The notes beneath the pieces are model-generated. The model ran no database searches. It was not told the DNA's origin and worked only from the letters and a program-made list of their open reading frames with translations. 64,000 nt of DNA, taken from Halostagnicola sp. A-GB9-2 (GTDB lineage Archaea; Halobacteriota; Halobacteria; Halobacteriales; Natrialbaceae). Both the position numbers and the translations under genes were made by a program. Below, in pieces: positions 23,946 through 32,767 of the stretch. The first letter of the stretch is position 1; every line of letters begins with the position of its first letter. The DNA is taken from NCBI RefSeq assembly GCF_030068615.1, contig NZ_JASJOC010000004.1, positions 404,716 through 468,715 of the forward strand. Reading direction: 5' to 3'.

Positions 23946-25598
23946 ATGGACGACGTTACGCGAGTCGAGTGGCGCGAATGGGGACAAGCGGCCTTCGACG
24001 AGGCGGCGGAGTCAGATATCCCCGTACTGCTTTCGCTCACCGCGACGTGGTGCGATCACTGCCACGAGATGGACGAGCAAACGTACGCGGAGCCGCGGAT
24101 CGCCGCGAACATCAACGATCGATTCGTACCGATTCGGGTCGACGCGGACCGGCGACCTCGAGTACGCGACCGATACAATATGGGCGGCTTTCCCTCGACG
24201 GTCTTTCTCGCCCCCGACGGCGCGCTGTTGACGGGAGCGGGCTATCTCGGACCCGACGGCATGCGCCAGGTTCTCGATAGCGTCGGGACGATGTGGGAGG
24301 CCAAAGGCGAGGGAGCGAGCCGAATCCCCCGACCGCTTCGGGAGGACGAGCCGCCAGCCGGAACGCTCTCGAGTGGTATCGAAGAGTCGATGCTCGGACA
24401 GCTTACGGAGAACTACGACGAGGTCGCCGGCGGCTGGGGAACCGAGCCGAAGTTCCCGCTCCCGGACGCTCTCGAGTTCGCGCTCAAACGCGACCGCGAG
24501 ATGGCGCTTCGCTCGTTCGACGCGGTCAGCGCGAACTTGCTCGACGAGTACGAGGGCGGATTCTACCGATTCGGGGCCGAAGCAGACTGGGGCGGGATTC
24601 AACACGAGAAGCTACTCGACTCGAACGCCGCGCTCGTTCGCGCGTTTTCGAACGCCTACCTCTCGACGGGTCGCGAGGAGTATCAGAAACCGGCATCCCG
24701 AACGATCGAGTACCTCACGACGACGCTCTGGAACGCCGACGCCGACGCCTTCGCGAATAGTCAGGCCCCCGGCGAGGGCGGCTCCTACACGCTCGAGGCG
24801 AGCGACCGGGAGGGAGCCGACGCTCCGCCGGTCGATCCAGGCGTCTTCGCCGGTCCGAACGGGTTGGCGGTCGAGGCCCTGCTCACCTACTATTCGTATA
24901 CGGACGACGAGCGCGCCCGTCGATACGCCGAACGCGCACTCGAGACGCTCCGGACCGACCTCCTCGAGGACGGCGTCGCGACGCACAGACTCCCCGAAGC
25001 CGACGAAAGCGCGGAATCACTCGAGCGGACACCGCTGTTGTTGACGCAGGCTCGAACGCTCCGGGCCGCGCTCGCGGGTGCGAGCGTTCTCGGCGCGGAA
25101 ACGCTCGATGATGCGCGCGCCGTCGCCGACGTCACGATCGATCGGCTTCGGGACGGCGACTCGTTCATCGATGCGCCAGCCCGAGGAACGGGTCTGCTCG
25201 ACCGGTCACTTCGGCCGCTCGACGCGAACGTCGCGTTCGCGGACGCGCTCGTCGATCTCGCAGTACTGACCGGCGAGGAGCGGTATCGAACCGTCGCACG
25301 AGAGACCCTCGAGGACTTTGCCGGCGCGAGCGATCGGTTCGGCGTCCAGATCGCGAAGTACGGCTCCGCCGCCGCACGAATGCTCGACGATCCGCTCGTC
25401 GTTCGCGTCGGAACGCAAGCGGGCTCCGATCTCCACCGAGCCGCGTTCCGCGTTGCGGATCACGAAAAAGTCGTTGTTCCGAACGCCGCGGACGGGGTCG
25501 ATCGGGGAACGGCTCGAGTCGAACGGGGCGAACGGGTCTCGGAACCCGCTGAAACTCCAGAGAAGTTGAGCGAGCAGGTTCGAAGCCTACTCGAGTGA
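23946..25598 (+). CDS. DUF255 thioredoxin-domain protein (YyaL/SSP411 family)
   Basis: An N-terminal thioredoxin-like domain (about 1-130) with the motif TATWCDHCHEMD (C-x2-C near residues 36-39) precedes a long alpha/alpha-barrel-like domain, including YNMGGFPSTVFLAPDG and GGWGTEPKFPLPD. The full YyaL family is about 550-700 residues; this one has 550. The biochemical role in archaea is unknown; a thiol redox or carbohydrate-related function has been proposed for relatives. It stands alone, with the TrmB gene 81 bases on. Confidence 0.88.
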   Translation: MDDVTRVEWREWGQAAFDEAAESDIPVLLSLTATWCDHCHEMDEQTYAEPRIAANINDRFVPIRVDADRRPRVRDRYNMGGFPSTVFLAPDGALLTGAGYLGPDGMRQVLDSVGTMWEAKGEGASRIPRPLREDEPPAGTLSSGIEESMLGQLTENYDEVAGGWGTEPKFPLPDALEFALKRDREMALRSFDAVSANLLDEYEGGFYRFGAEADWGGIQHEKLLDSNAALVRAFSNAYLSTGREEYQKPASRTIEYLTTTLWNADADAFANSQAPGEGGSYTLEASDREGADAPPVDPGVFAGPNGLAVEALLTYYSYTDDERARRYAERALETLRTDLLEDGVATHRLPEADESAESLERTPLLLTQARTLRAALAGASVLGAETLDDARAVADVTIDRLRDGDSFIDAPARGTGLLDRSLRPLDANVAFADALVDLAVLTGEERYRTVARETLEDFAGASDRFGVQIAKYGSAAARMLDDPLVVRVGTQAGSDLHRAAFRVADHEKVVVPNAADGVDRGTARVERGERVSEPAETPEKLSEQVRSLLE

Positions 25599-25679
25599 TA
25601 CAGCGAACGAACGCCGCTGAATCGATATCTGATCAAACTATCGTAGCGTTTATGACCTTCGAGTTGGTTGCGTATCCAT

Positions 25680-26483
25680 ATGGCCAGTCTCAGGGATCTC
25701 GGGCTTTCGGAGTACGAGGCTCGAGCGTACCGATCGCTGTTGAGCACCGGTCCGACGACGGCCAAAGAACTCTCCCGGGCCAGTGACGTGCCGATGGGCC
25801 GGATTTACGATGTTCTCAACAGTATCGAACAGTACAATCTCGTTCGTAGTCAGACCGCGAGTCGTCCCAAGAAGTACGTCGCCGTCGAACCTGCAACCGC
25901 GCTCGATCGACTGCTGGACGATAAAAAACGCGAACTCGACGAGAAAGCCGAACAGTACGAGTCGATCGTCGACGACCTTTCCGACGAGCTCGATGCGGCC
26001 GAACCCGTCGAAGAGCAGTTCTGGACGGCTTCCGTCGGCCCCGAGGAGACCATCGATCTCCTCTTAGAACGACTCACCGCGGCTGACGACGATATCGTGA
26101 TGGTTTCTGCGGATCCCGCACCACAGATGGATATCCGGACCGTTGGCGATGAGGTTCTCGCACATCTCGAGGACGCACTGGATCGAGGCGTCTCCGTCGA
26201 CGTCCTCATGACTCGGGATCTCGTCGCGTCGCTTTCCGAAAACGTCGGGAGACGATATCAGGCGACGCTTCAGGAGCGCGATGATTTCTCGGTGCGGATC
26301 AACGACGACGTTACGGGCTCGTTCAACCTCATCGACGATGTCGAAGTCTGTATTCAGGTGCCGAACCCGCTCAACTCCAAGGAGGTCTTCGGCATGATCG
26401 ACCTGAAAGACCCCGAGTTCGCCGCCGAGGTACACGAGGAGTTCTACCCGAGCTGGGAACAGGCAGAGCCCCTCGAGTTCTGA
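25680..26483 (+). CDS. TrmB family transcriptional regulator
   Basis: An N-terminal winged helix (LGLSEYEARAYRSLLSTGPTT, with recognition region VPMGRIYDVLNSIEQ) is followed by a coiled linker (about 80-110) and a C-terminal effector domain to residue 267, as in TrmB-type sugar or metabolite sensors. TrmB proteins bind near TATA boxes and repress or activate. Nearby candidates for its target are not obvious. The ATG at 25680 was chosen; the frame begins 12 bases earlier. Confidence 0.88.
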   Translation: MASLRDLGLSEYEARAYRSLLSTGPTTAKELSRASDVPMGRIYDVLNSIEQYNLVRSQTASRPKKYVAVEPATALDRLLDDKKRELDEKAEQYESIVDDLSDELDAAEPVEEQFWTASVGPEETIDLLLERLTAADDDIVMVSADPAPQMDIRTVGDEVLAHLEDALDRGVSVDVLMTRDLVASLSENVGRRYQATLQERDDFSVRINDDVTGSFNLIDDVEVCIQVPNPLNSKEVFGMIDLKDPEFAAEVHEEFYPSWEQAEPLEF

Positions 26484-26611
26484 CGGTCTGATTTCTCAAG
26501 GACGACCCGTAAAGGGTCTCTCACACTAAGCGTCTCACACCGCAAGCTCCGTGGCGACCGATCCGAAAAGAAAACCGATCGAGACGAGAGGGTTCGTTTT
26601 CGGGTGGCGGG

Positions 26612-27550
26612 CTATCGCTCGAGATCGCCGTTGACTTCTTCGCGAAGGGTTTCCATCTCGACGACGCGTTCGGCGTGGGCGTTGTGCTGATGGATCGATT
26701 CGTCGTTCGATTGGGACATCGTGATCACCGCGTCGTCCTCGAGATGGTCGAACTCGGCGACGACGCCTTCTGCCATCGCCCGAACGCAGTCCTCGACGAA
26801 TTTGGCGTCGGAGTGGGCCTCGAACGTCATGTGATCCTCGTCGGGTCGTTTCGCGAGGTTGTAGATCTTGGCGCTCATGGACTCTCGAGCGATGTCGATG
26901 ATCTCGTTTAAGTCGACCTCCGGATCGCCGTCGGCTTCGACCGTGACCGTCGCGTGACCCCGCTGGGAGTGGCCCGGCTGTGGAACGTCGTCGAGGAATT
27001 CGGTGATCTTCTCCTCGGGAATCTCGAGGTCCTCGAGTTTCTGTTTCGCACGCGCCACTGACATTCCTTGCGAGCACGGGCAGACGGTCATCCCGACGAC
27101 GTGTGCGCCGATTTCCTCGCGGGTGCCGTCCTCGGTGGCGGTCGCGGAGGCGATGATGTCGACGGTGTGTTGGGTTTCCCGATCCGAGGCGGGCGTCTGC
27201 TCGCGGCGCATGAACTCCGCTTCCATCGAAACCTCGGCTTTGGACGTGTAGTCGTGTCGCTCGAGGAGCCGTTCGGCGGCGTCGCCACAGACGTCCTCGA
27301 CGCGGTAGGCCTCTTCGCGGGTTGCCTCCTCGAGAATTTCGTCGATGACCTCCATGTTGCGGCTCATGTCCGCTCCTTTGCGCCAGGAGGGGAGGTCGAC
27401 GAAGACCTCGAACTCGGCGGTGAGGACGAGCGGTCGTTTGCCGTTGCGGGCGATCTTGACGAGTTTCTCGACGCCGGTGACGCCGACCTGGTTCAGGCCG
27501 ACGGTGACGTCGGGGGCCGTCGCCTGCACGTCGGGAAGCTGTTGACTCAT
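26612..27550 (-). CDS. mptA: GTP cyclohydrolase MptA (type IV, FolE2 family)
   Basis: MptA opens GTP to 7,8-dihydroneopterin 2',3'-cyclic phosphate, the first step of methanopterin-type pterin synthesis; in haloarchaea this supports folate and archaeosine. The sequence has the COG1469 features: [11 protein letters not shown], the metal-binding [13 protein letters not shown] near residue 156 and [14 protein letters not shown] near 190. Length is 312. Convergent with TrmB, which ends 128 bases away. Confidence 0.93.
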   Translation of the reverse strand: MSQQLPDVQATAPDVTVGLNQVGVTGVEKLVKIARNGKRPLVLTAEFEVFVDLPSWRKGADMSRNMEVIDEILEEATREEAYRVEDVCGDAAERLLERHDYTSKAEVSMEAEFMRREQTPASDRETQHTVDIIASATATEDGTREEIGAHVVGMTVCPCSQGMSVARAKQKLEDLEIPEEKITEFLDDVPQPGHSQRGHATVTVEADGDPEVDLNEIIDIARESMSAKIYNLAKRPDEDHMTFEAHSDAKFVEDCVRAMAEGVVAEFDHLEDDAVITMSQSNDESIHQHNAHAERVVEMETLREEVNGDLER

Positions 27551-28026
27551 TGCCTGTATTCAGGACAGCGTGCGATTCAACCTTTCGGAAGGGACATCGT
27601 TGGCCGGACGTGACGGTTCGGCTTGAGGGAGTATCGCCACTCGAAGTGGGTCGCTCCGCGCGTTCCTTTAAGTGCTTCTCGTCACAAGGTGAAGATACGA
27701 ACGGCGACCCGGAACTTCTCGAAGTGTCTCTTGTGCGCACGAACGACAGTGTTGCCGCTACGAGACGGTCTTTTGCCGCTACGAGACGGTCTTTTGCCGC
27801 TACAAGACGGTCCGCCGCCACAACGCCAGTTCGGGCGCGGATGTCGTCCGGAACTCACGCGTAACCTGTTGGTTTCTCGAGCGCCGCAGTTCGAGTTGAC
27901 CTCACCGAGCGCCTGTCCCGGGCTCTTGGGACTCCTGCTCGAGGGAGCGGAGCCGCCTGCGACGGAACTCGTTCGAAGCCTTCCGCTTTCGTCCAACCTA
28001 TATGGCGTACGACACAATCCTTGAAC
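27551..28026. other. Intergenic region with tandem repeat
   Basis: A 476-base divergent gap between mptA and the cupin gene. It contains three tandem 21-base repeats (27752-27814) and, near 28000, a TATA-like CTATATGG about 25 bases before the cupin ATG. Open frames through it read as repeats or arginine-rich junk, so I see no gene. Confidence 0.45.
27752..27814. repeat. Three tandem 21-base repeats
   Basis: The unit TTGCCGCTACGAGACGGTCTT is present at 27752-27772 (as 21 bases) and 27773-27793 exactly, and at 27794-27814 with three changes. There is no spacer, so it is not a CRISPR array. The first two copies are identical, which points to recent slippage or duplication. Confidence 0.8.
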
Positions 28027-28365
28027 ATGTCCTACGAGAAGGCTCACAAGACTGATCCTGAATCGATCATTCCCGAAGAAAGCGGCGGTCTGTGGTTTCT
28101 TAAGGAGGAACTCGAGACCGACGAGATCGGACTTTCAGTGCTCGAGCTCGAGCCCGGCGTTAGCGGGAAGGCCCACGACGAAACCCACACCGGTCAGGAG
28201 GAGGTGTACTACGTCGTCGAGGGGACGGTAACGGTCGATCTCGACGACGAGTCGGTGACGCTCGAGGCCGACGAGGCGCTCCGGATCGAGACCGAAGTGG
28301 AGCGACAGATCCACAACGAGAGTGACGAAGCCACGAAGCTCGTTCTTGTCGGCGCGCCGCTGTAG
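28027..28365 (+). CDS. Cupin domain protein
   Basis: A single 112-residue cupin. Motif 1 reads GKAHDETHTGQEEVYYVVEG and motif 2 the region EADEALRIETEVERQIHN. The first motif keeps two histidines and a glutamate, consistent with a metal site. Small cupins of this type bind or isomerise small ligands; the ligand is unknown. The ATG at 28027 follows a TATA-like box. Confidence 0.82.
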   Translation: MSYEKAHKTDPESIIPEESGGLWFLKEELETDEIGLSVLELEPGVSGKAHDETHTGQEEVYYVVEGTVTVDLDDESVTLEADEALRIETEVERQIHNESDEATKLVLVGAPL

Positions 28366-28498
28366 CGAAGCAACGGCGAGGCGTAATTCGACGGATTCGA
28401 CCGACGGCCCTGCCTATTCGACGAGCCGCACAACCTACTCGACGGCCCTACCCACTCGACGGCCAAACTTACCCGACCCCTTCGACCGACCGCGGAAC

Positions 28499-29428
28499 TC
28501 AGTCGTCACCCTCGAGTTGTACGAGTTCGTCGACGTCGGGGATGTCCGCGGCGGCGTTGGTAATCTGTTGCATGCGGTCGGTGTGTTTTTCGACCGCGTA
28601 GCTCGCGAGCACCCCTTCCTCGAGACCTGCGGGTTCGCCGTCCTCGGGCTGGAACCGGTCGTCTTCGGTGATCCCCTGGACGAGCGGGAGGAGTTCGTTC
28701 ACGGTGTCTTCGATCAGTGCGGGTTCGACACCCTCGGCGATGAGTTTCTTGAGCTGATTCATCCCGAACCCGACGTGGCGGCCTTCGTCGCTGCGGATGC
28801 TCGTAAATCCCTCGACGAGGCCGGGAAGATGCGGGAGGGTCTCGAACTCGCCGCCGAAGGAGCGTTGCATCCCGTAGTAGCCCGTCTGTGCCAGAATTCC
28901 TTCGACTACGAGGTGATAGTGACAGTACGCGCCGGCGCGGTTCTCGAGGGTGTCCTCCTCGAGGAGGCGGTACTGCGCCTGCCTGTTTCGGTCGAACAGT
29001 TCGATATAGGGGTCGTTGAACCACTTTTCGTCGCGGGGGTTCGACCGGTCCCAGCCGAGTTCGTCCTCGACGGCCCAGACCACCTCGCGCCAGTACCGAT
29101 CGAAGAAATCGGCGTGTTTGGCTTCCTCGTAGAGCTGTGTCGTCAGAAACAGCTGGTCGTCGATATCCTCGAGGACCGTCGCCAGCGGTGCGAGGTCTTC
29201 GGTGACGGCGTCCTCACCTGCGCCGAACTTTGCGATCCCGTTTACCATTCCGTCGAGGGCCAGCCGATCGAATCCGTCGGTCGTCTCGGCGACCTCGAGG
29301 AGGTTTTTTCGATCCCTCGAGAGGTCGATCTCGCTGGGGTCCCAGTGTCGTTCAACCGCGTTTCTGTAGTACCGGTTCGACCGCGAATCGCGATCCATCA
29401 TCGCCGTGGGGGTGTACTCCGAGGCCAT
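28499..29428 (-). CDS. R2-like ligand-binding oxidase (ribonucleotide reductase R2 relative)
   Basis: A 309-residue ferritin-like protein. Metal ligands appear as E101-E102-x-x-H105 (YEEAKHADFF), Glu176 (VVEGILAQTGYYG) and E215-x-x-H218 (SDEGRHVGFG). This pattern matches R2lox proteins, which build a Mn/Fe or di-iron cofactor and bind a long-chain fatty acid, rather than true R2. No large reductase subunit gene is nearby. The exact substrate is not known. Confidence 0.85.
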   Translation of the reverse strand: MASEYTPTAMMDRDSRSNRYYRNAVERHWDPSEIDLSRDRKNLLEVAETTDGFDRLALDGMVNGIAKFGAGEDAVTEDLAPLATVLEDIDDQLFLTTQLYEEAKHADFFDRYWREVVWAVEDELGWDRSNPRDEKWFNDPYIELFDRNRQAQYRLLEEDTLENRAGAYCHYHLVVEGILAQTGYYGMQRSFGGEFETLPHLPGLVEGFTSIRSDEGRHVGFGMNQLKKLIAEGVEPALIEDTVNELLPLVQGITEDDRFQPEDGEPAGLEEGVLASYAVEKHTDRMQQITNAAADIPDVDELVQLEGDD

Positions 29429-29470
29429 AGTCGGAGTAACGACACGCCCATAATAATAGATGATGGTGTT

Positions 29471-29530
29471 TGTGAGTGAACAGGATCGGTTGGTTGTGAA
29501 TGACAGAAACGAATGATTGTGAGTGACAGG
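29471..29530. repeat. Three imperfect direct repeats upstream of the ABC genes
   Basis: TGTGAGTGAACAGG (29471), TGTGAATGACAG (29495) and TGTGAGTGACAGG (29518) recur every 23-24 bases, about two helical turns. They lie between the divergent starts at 29428 and 29597, a place for activator or repressor binding. Confidence 0.5.
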
Positions 29531-29596
29531 AATGGATGGCCCCCTGGGATGCCGGGGACAACACCCTTAACCGCCGTCGTGGCCACCGCTCGAGTG

Positions 29597-30664
29597 ATGC
29601 CACCGGCGATTGAGACGCAGGACCTTATCAAAGAGTACGGCGAGCTACGGGCGTTACAGGGCCTGTCGCTGACCGTCGAGGAGGGTGAGTTCTTCGGACT
29701 GCTCGGCCCGAACGGCGCGGGGAAGACGACGTTCATCAACACGCTCGTCGGCCTCGTTCGTAAGAGCGGCGGGGACGTGCGCGTCTTCGGCCACGACGTC
29801 GAAGCGGAGTACCAGCAGGCTCGAGACGCGATCGGGCTCGCTCCCCAGGAGTTCAACGTAGATCGGTTCTTCCCCATTCGAGAGGTGTTGATGCACAAGG
29901 CCGGCTACCACGGAATTTCGGAGGACGAAGCCGGGAAGCGAGCCGACGAGGTGCTCAAACGCGTCGGAATCTACGACAAGCGCGACGAGCGTTTCGACTG
30001 GCTCTCCGGCGGGATGAAACGCAGACTGTTGCTCGCTCGAGCGCTCGTTACTGATCCCGATCTGTTAATCCTCGACGAGCCGACCGCGGGGGTCGACGTC
30101 CAACTGCGCCACGATCTCTGGGACCTCGTCACCGAACTCAACGAGGAGGGGACGACGGTGCTCTTGACGACCCACTACATCGAGGAGGCCGAACGCCTCT
30201 GCGATCGCGTCGCAATCTTGAACGAGGGACGGAAGGTAACCGTCGCGACGCCGGACGACCTCAAAAAGGAGGGGTCCGACACGATTTCGGTCACGCTCGA
30301 ATCGCCGCCGGCTACCCCACCGTCGCTCGGCGACTACGCACAGGACGCGTGGCTCACCGGCGACGCGCTCGAGGTCCGCGTCGACGACGGCGGCTCGACC
30401 GCGCCGCAGTTGCTTCACGACCTCGAAGCCGAGGGGTACGACATCGTCGACCTCGAGATCACCCGCACGTCGCTCGAGGAGGTGTTCGTCGACCTCACCG
30501 AGCGTGAGGACAAATCCGTGACGCGCTCCGGAGAAGGTGACGCGGGAGGAGACGGATCGGATGGCGAGGGCGACTCACCGCACGGCGAAGGCGGTGACGA
30601 CGAAGAGCCGGGCCCCGAACGGGAGAAGGACTTCCTCGAGCAGGATCAAGGAGGTGTCGTCTGA
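29597..30664 (+). CDS. ABC transporter ATP-binding protein (DrrA-like)
   Basis: The ATPase has Walker A GPNGAGKTT near residue 40, signature LSGGMKRRL near 138 and Walker B LLILDEPTAG near 158. The C-terminal extension after about residue 310 is acidic, glycine- and glutamate-rich, of unknown role. Together with the adjacent permease (one-base overlap) it forms an ABC-2 type exporter. The ATG at 29597 was chosen; the earlier frame lacks family similarity. Confidence 0.92.
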   Translation: MPPAIETQDLIKEYGELRALQGLSLTVEEGEFFGLLGPNGAGKTTFINTLVGLVRKSGGDVRVFGHDVEAEYQQARDAIGLAPQEFNVDRFFPIREVLMHKAGYHGISEDEAGKRADEVLKRVGIYDKRDERFDWLSGGMKRRLLLARALVTDPDLLILDEPTAGVDVQLRHDLWDLVTELNEEGTTVLLTTHYIEEAERLCDRVAILNEGRKVTVATPDDLKKEGSDTISVTLESPPATPPSLGDYAQDAWLTGDALEVRVDDGGSTAPQLLHDLEAEGYDIVDLEITRTSLEEVFVDLTEREDKSVTRSGEGDAGGDGSDGEGDSPHGEGGDDEEPGPEREKDFLEQDQGGVV

Positions 30665-31458
30665 TGTGGTCGGTTGGCTCTCGAGCGCTCTTTCAGCGCG
30701 AGATCCTGCGATTTGTTCGGCGGCCGAAGAACACGTTTATGCCGCCGGCGATCACGAACGTGCTCTACTTCGCCGTCTTCGGCGTTATTCTGGGCGGTCG
30801 GATCGACCAGATCGCCGGCTTCGATTACATCCTCTTTATCCTCCCGGGACTGGTCGTTCTCGGAACCATCTCGAACGCCTTCGAGAACGCCTCGTTCTCG
30901 ATCTTCCACGGCCGCTGGAACGAATATATCCACGAGACGCTGACGTCGCCGCTTTCCTACGCGGAGATGGTCGTCGCCTACGTCGCGGCCAGCGCGGTTC
31001 GCGGGATCATCGTCGGCGTCATCATCGCCATCGTCGGACGACTGTTCGTTCCGATCAGCCTCGAGAACGGGCTCTACCTCGTCACGATCATGGCGACGAT
31101 CTCCGTGTTGTTCGCCGGATTCGGAATCATCGGCGGCCTCGTCGCTCGAGACTTCGACGACCTCACCGTCATGAACCAGTTCATCCTGCGCCCGCTGGTC
31201 TTTTTCGGGGCGGTGTTTTACTCCCTCGAGATGCTCGACCCGATCTGGCAGCAGGTCTCCCTGCTGAACCCGATGGTGTTGATGGTTGACGGCGTCAGGT
31301 ACGGACTGCTCGGCTACTCGGATCTCGCCGCGATCGGACCATCCGCCTACGCCGACTACGTTCCGCTGGCCTCCCTGGCCGCACTGATTGGTGTGACGAC
31401 GCTCGTGGTCCTGCTCGATATCTACCTCTTTAAAATCGGATATGGACTGACCGACTAA
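30664..31458 (+). CDS. ABC-2 type permease
   Basis: A 264-residue membrane protein with six predicted helices, beginning LFQREILRFVRRPKNTFMPPAI and containing the ABC-2 segments VVLGTISNAFENASFSIFHG and PMVLMVDGVRYGLLG. It is the membrane partner of the preceding ATPase, with which it overlaps by one base. The transported molecule cannot be inferred. Confidence 0.92.
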   Translation: MWSVGSRALFQREILRFVRRPKNTFMPPAITNVLYFAVFGVILGGRIDQIAGFDYILFILPGLVVLGTISNAFENASFSIFHGRWNEYIHETLTSPLSYAEMVVAYVAASAVRGIIVGVIIAIVGRLFVPISLENGLYLVTIMATISVLFAGFGIIGGLVARDFDDLTVMNQFILRPLVFFGAVFYSLEMLDPIWQQVSLLNPMVLMVDGVRYGLLGYSDLAAIGPSAYADYVPLASLAALIGVTTLVVLLDIYLFKIGYGLTD

Positions 31459-31513
31459 TCTCGACGATCGAACCGATTTCGAACTGATTTCTTACGCCGA
31501 TCGAACCGATTTC

Positions 31514-32530
31514 TCACGCCGATCCGTCCGCAACCTTGACCAACTGCTTTCCGATATTCTCGCCCTCGAAGAGCCCGAGGAACGCGTCGGGCGCATTCTC
31601 GAAGCCATCGACGACTTCCTCGCGATATTCGAGTTCGTCCGAGTCGATGAACCCGGCGAGACGCTCGAGTGCTTCGCCCCAGCGGCCCTCGTAATCACTA
31701 ACGAGGAGACCCTCGACGCGGGCGCGTTTTTCGATGAGCGTCGCGAGTTTCCGCGGTCCGGTGGGTACTTCGGTCGCGTTGTACTGCGAAATCTGTCCGC
31801 AGACGGCCACTCGGGCGCGGACGTTCAGCCGTGGCCAGACGGCGTCGGTAATCGGGCCGCCGACGTTGTCGAAGTAGACGTCGATTCCGTCAGGACAGGC
31901 GTCCTCGAGCGCGCCGCCGAGATCGTCCGTTTCCTTGTAGTTGATCGCCGCGTCGAACCCGAGATCGTCGGTGAGCCAGTTTACTTTCTCGTCGCTTCCC
32001 GCGGTGCCGACGACGTGTGCGCCGGCGATTCGTGCGAGTTGCCCGACTATCGACCCGACCGCGCCGGCACCCGCGGAGACGACGACGGTGTCGCCGGGTT
32101 TCGGCTCACCGACGTCGAGCAGGCCGAAGTAGGCCGTCACGCCCGGCATCCCGAGGACACCGAGTGCCGTCGAAACGGGTGCCAGATTCGGATTCACTCG
32201 CCGGAGTTCGTCAGCGGAAGCGACCGCATGTTCGGCCCAGAGCAGGTCGCCCGTGACGATATCGCCCGCCTCGAGTCCCTCATCGTTGGACTCGAGAACC
32301 TCGCCGACGACACTGGCTTTCATCGGCTCCCCGACGTCCCACGGTTCGGCGTATGATTCGGCGTCGCGCATCCGCCCGCGCATGTACGGATCTACCGACT
32401 GGTAACGCGTCTCGACGAGCACTTCGCCGTCGTCGGGTTCCGGACGGTCGACGGTGACCAACTCGAAGTTCTCGGCGGTCGGTTCGCCAACTGGACGGCT
32501 CGCGAGATGCCATTGTCTGGTGGTTGCCAT
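31514..32530 (-). CDS. Zinc-independent NADP-dependent oxidoreductase (MDR family)
   Basis: A medium-chain reductase of 338 residues resembling leukotriene B4 dehydrogenase/CurA-type enzymes: GVTAYFGLLDVG near residue 130, nucleotide-binding VVSAGAGAVGSIVGQLARIAG near 150 and DVYFDNVGGPI near 235. No zinc ligands of the alcohol dehydrogenase type are present. It probably reduces an activated C=C bond in a small molecule. The ATG at 32530 begins MATTRQWHLASRP, usual in this family. Confidence 0.9.
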   Translation of the reverse strand: MATTRQWHLASRPVGEPTAENFELVTVDRPEPDDGEVLVETRYQSVDPYMRGRMRDAESYAEPWDVGEPMKASVVGEVLESNDEGLEAGDIVTGDLLWAEHAVASADELRRVNPNLAPVSTALGVLGMPGVTAYFGLLDVGEPKPGDTVVVSAGAGAVGSIVGQLARIAGAHVVGTAGSDEKVNWLTDDLGFDAAINYKETDDLGGALEDACPDGIDVYFDNVGGPITDAVWPRLNVRARVAVCGQISQYNATEVPTGPRKLATLIEKRARVEGLLVSDYEGRWGEALERLAGFIDSDELEYREEVVDGFENAPDAFLGLFEGENIGKQLVKVADGSA

Positions 32531-32767
32531 GTACGCACATCTCGCTGACAGAAGATCAATATTCGCCTCCCGGAACCGATCGATCGATCACCTGCCGTTC
32601 TCGTCTCTCTCCAAAGGCGGTTATCGACTGTATAAATCGGCTCGAGCGGCGACTCTGACGAGAATCGGCTCCAGTGTGTTTCTCTTCGGACCCTGTCGGT
32701 TAGTTGGCTCAGCGCAATTCGCGTTAACAGCTCCATTAGAAAGTACTCCGGATGGGAGCTTTCCGGT

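Noticed and set aside
27752..27814. Tandem repeat as CRISPR
   Set aside because: There are no spacers and only three copies.
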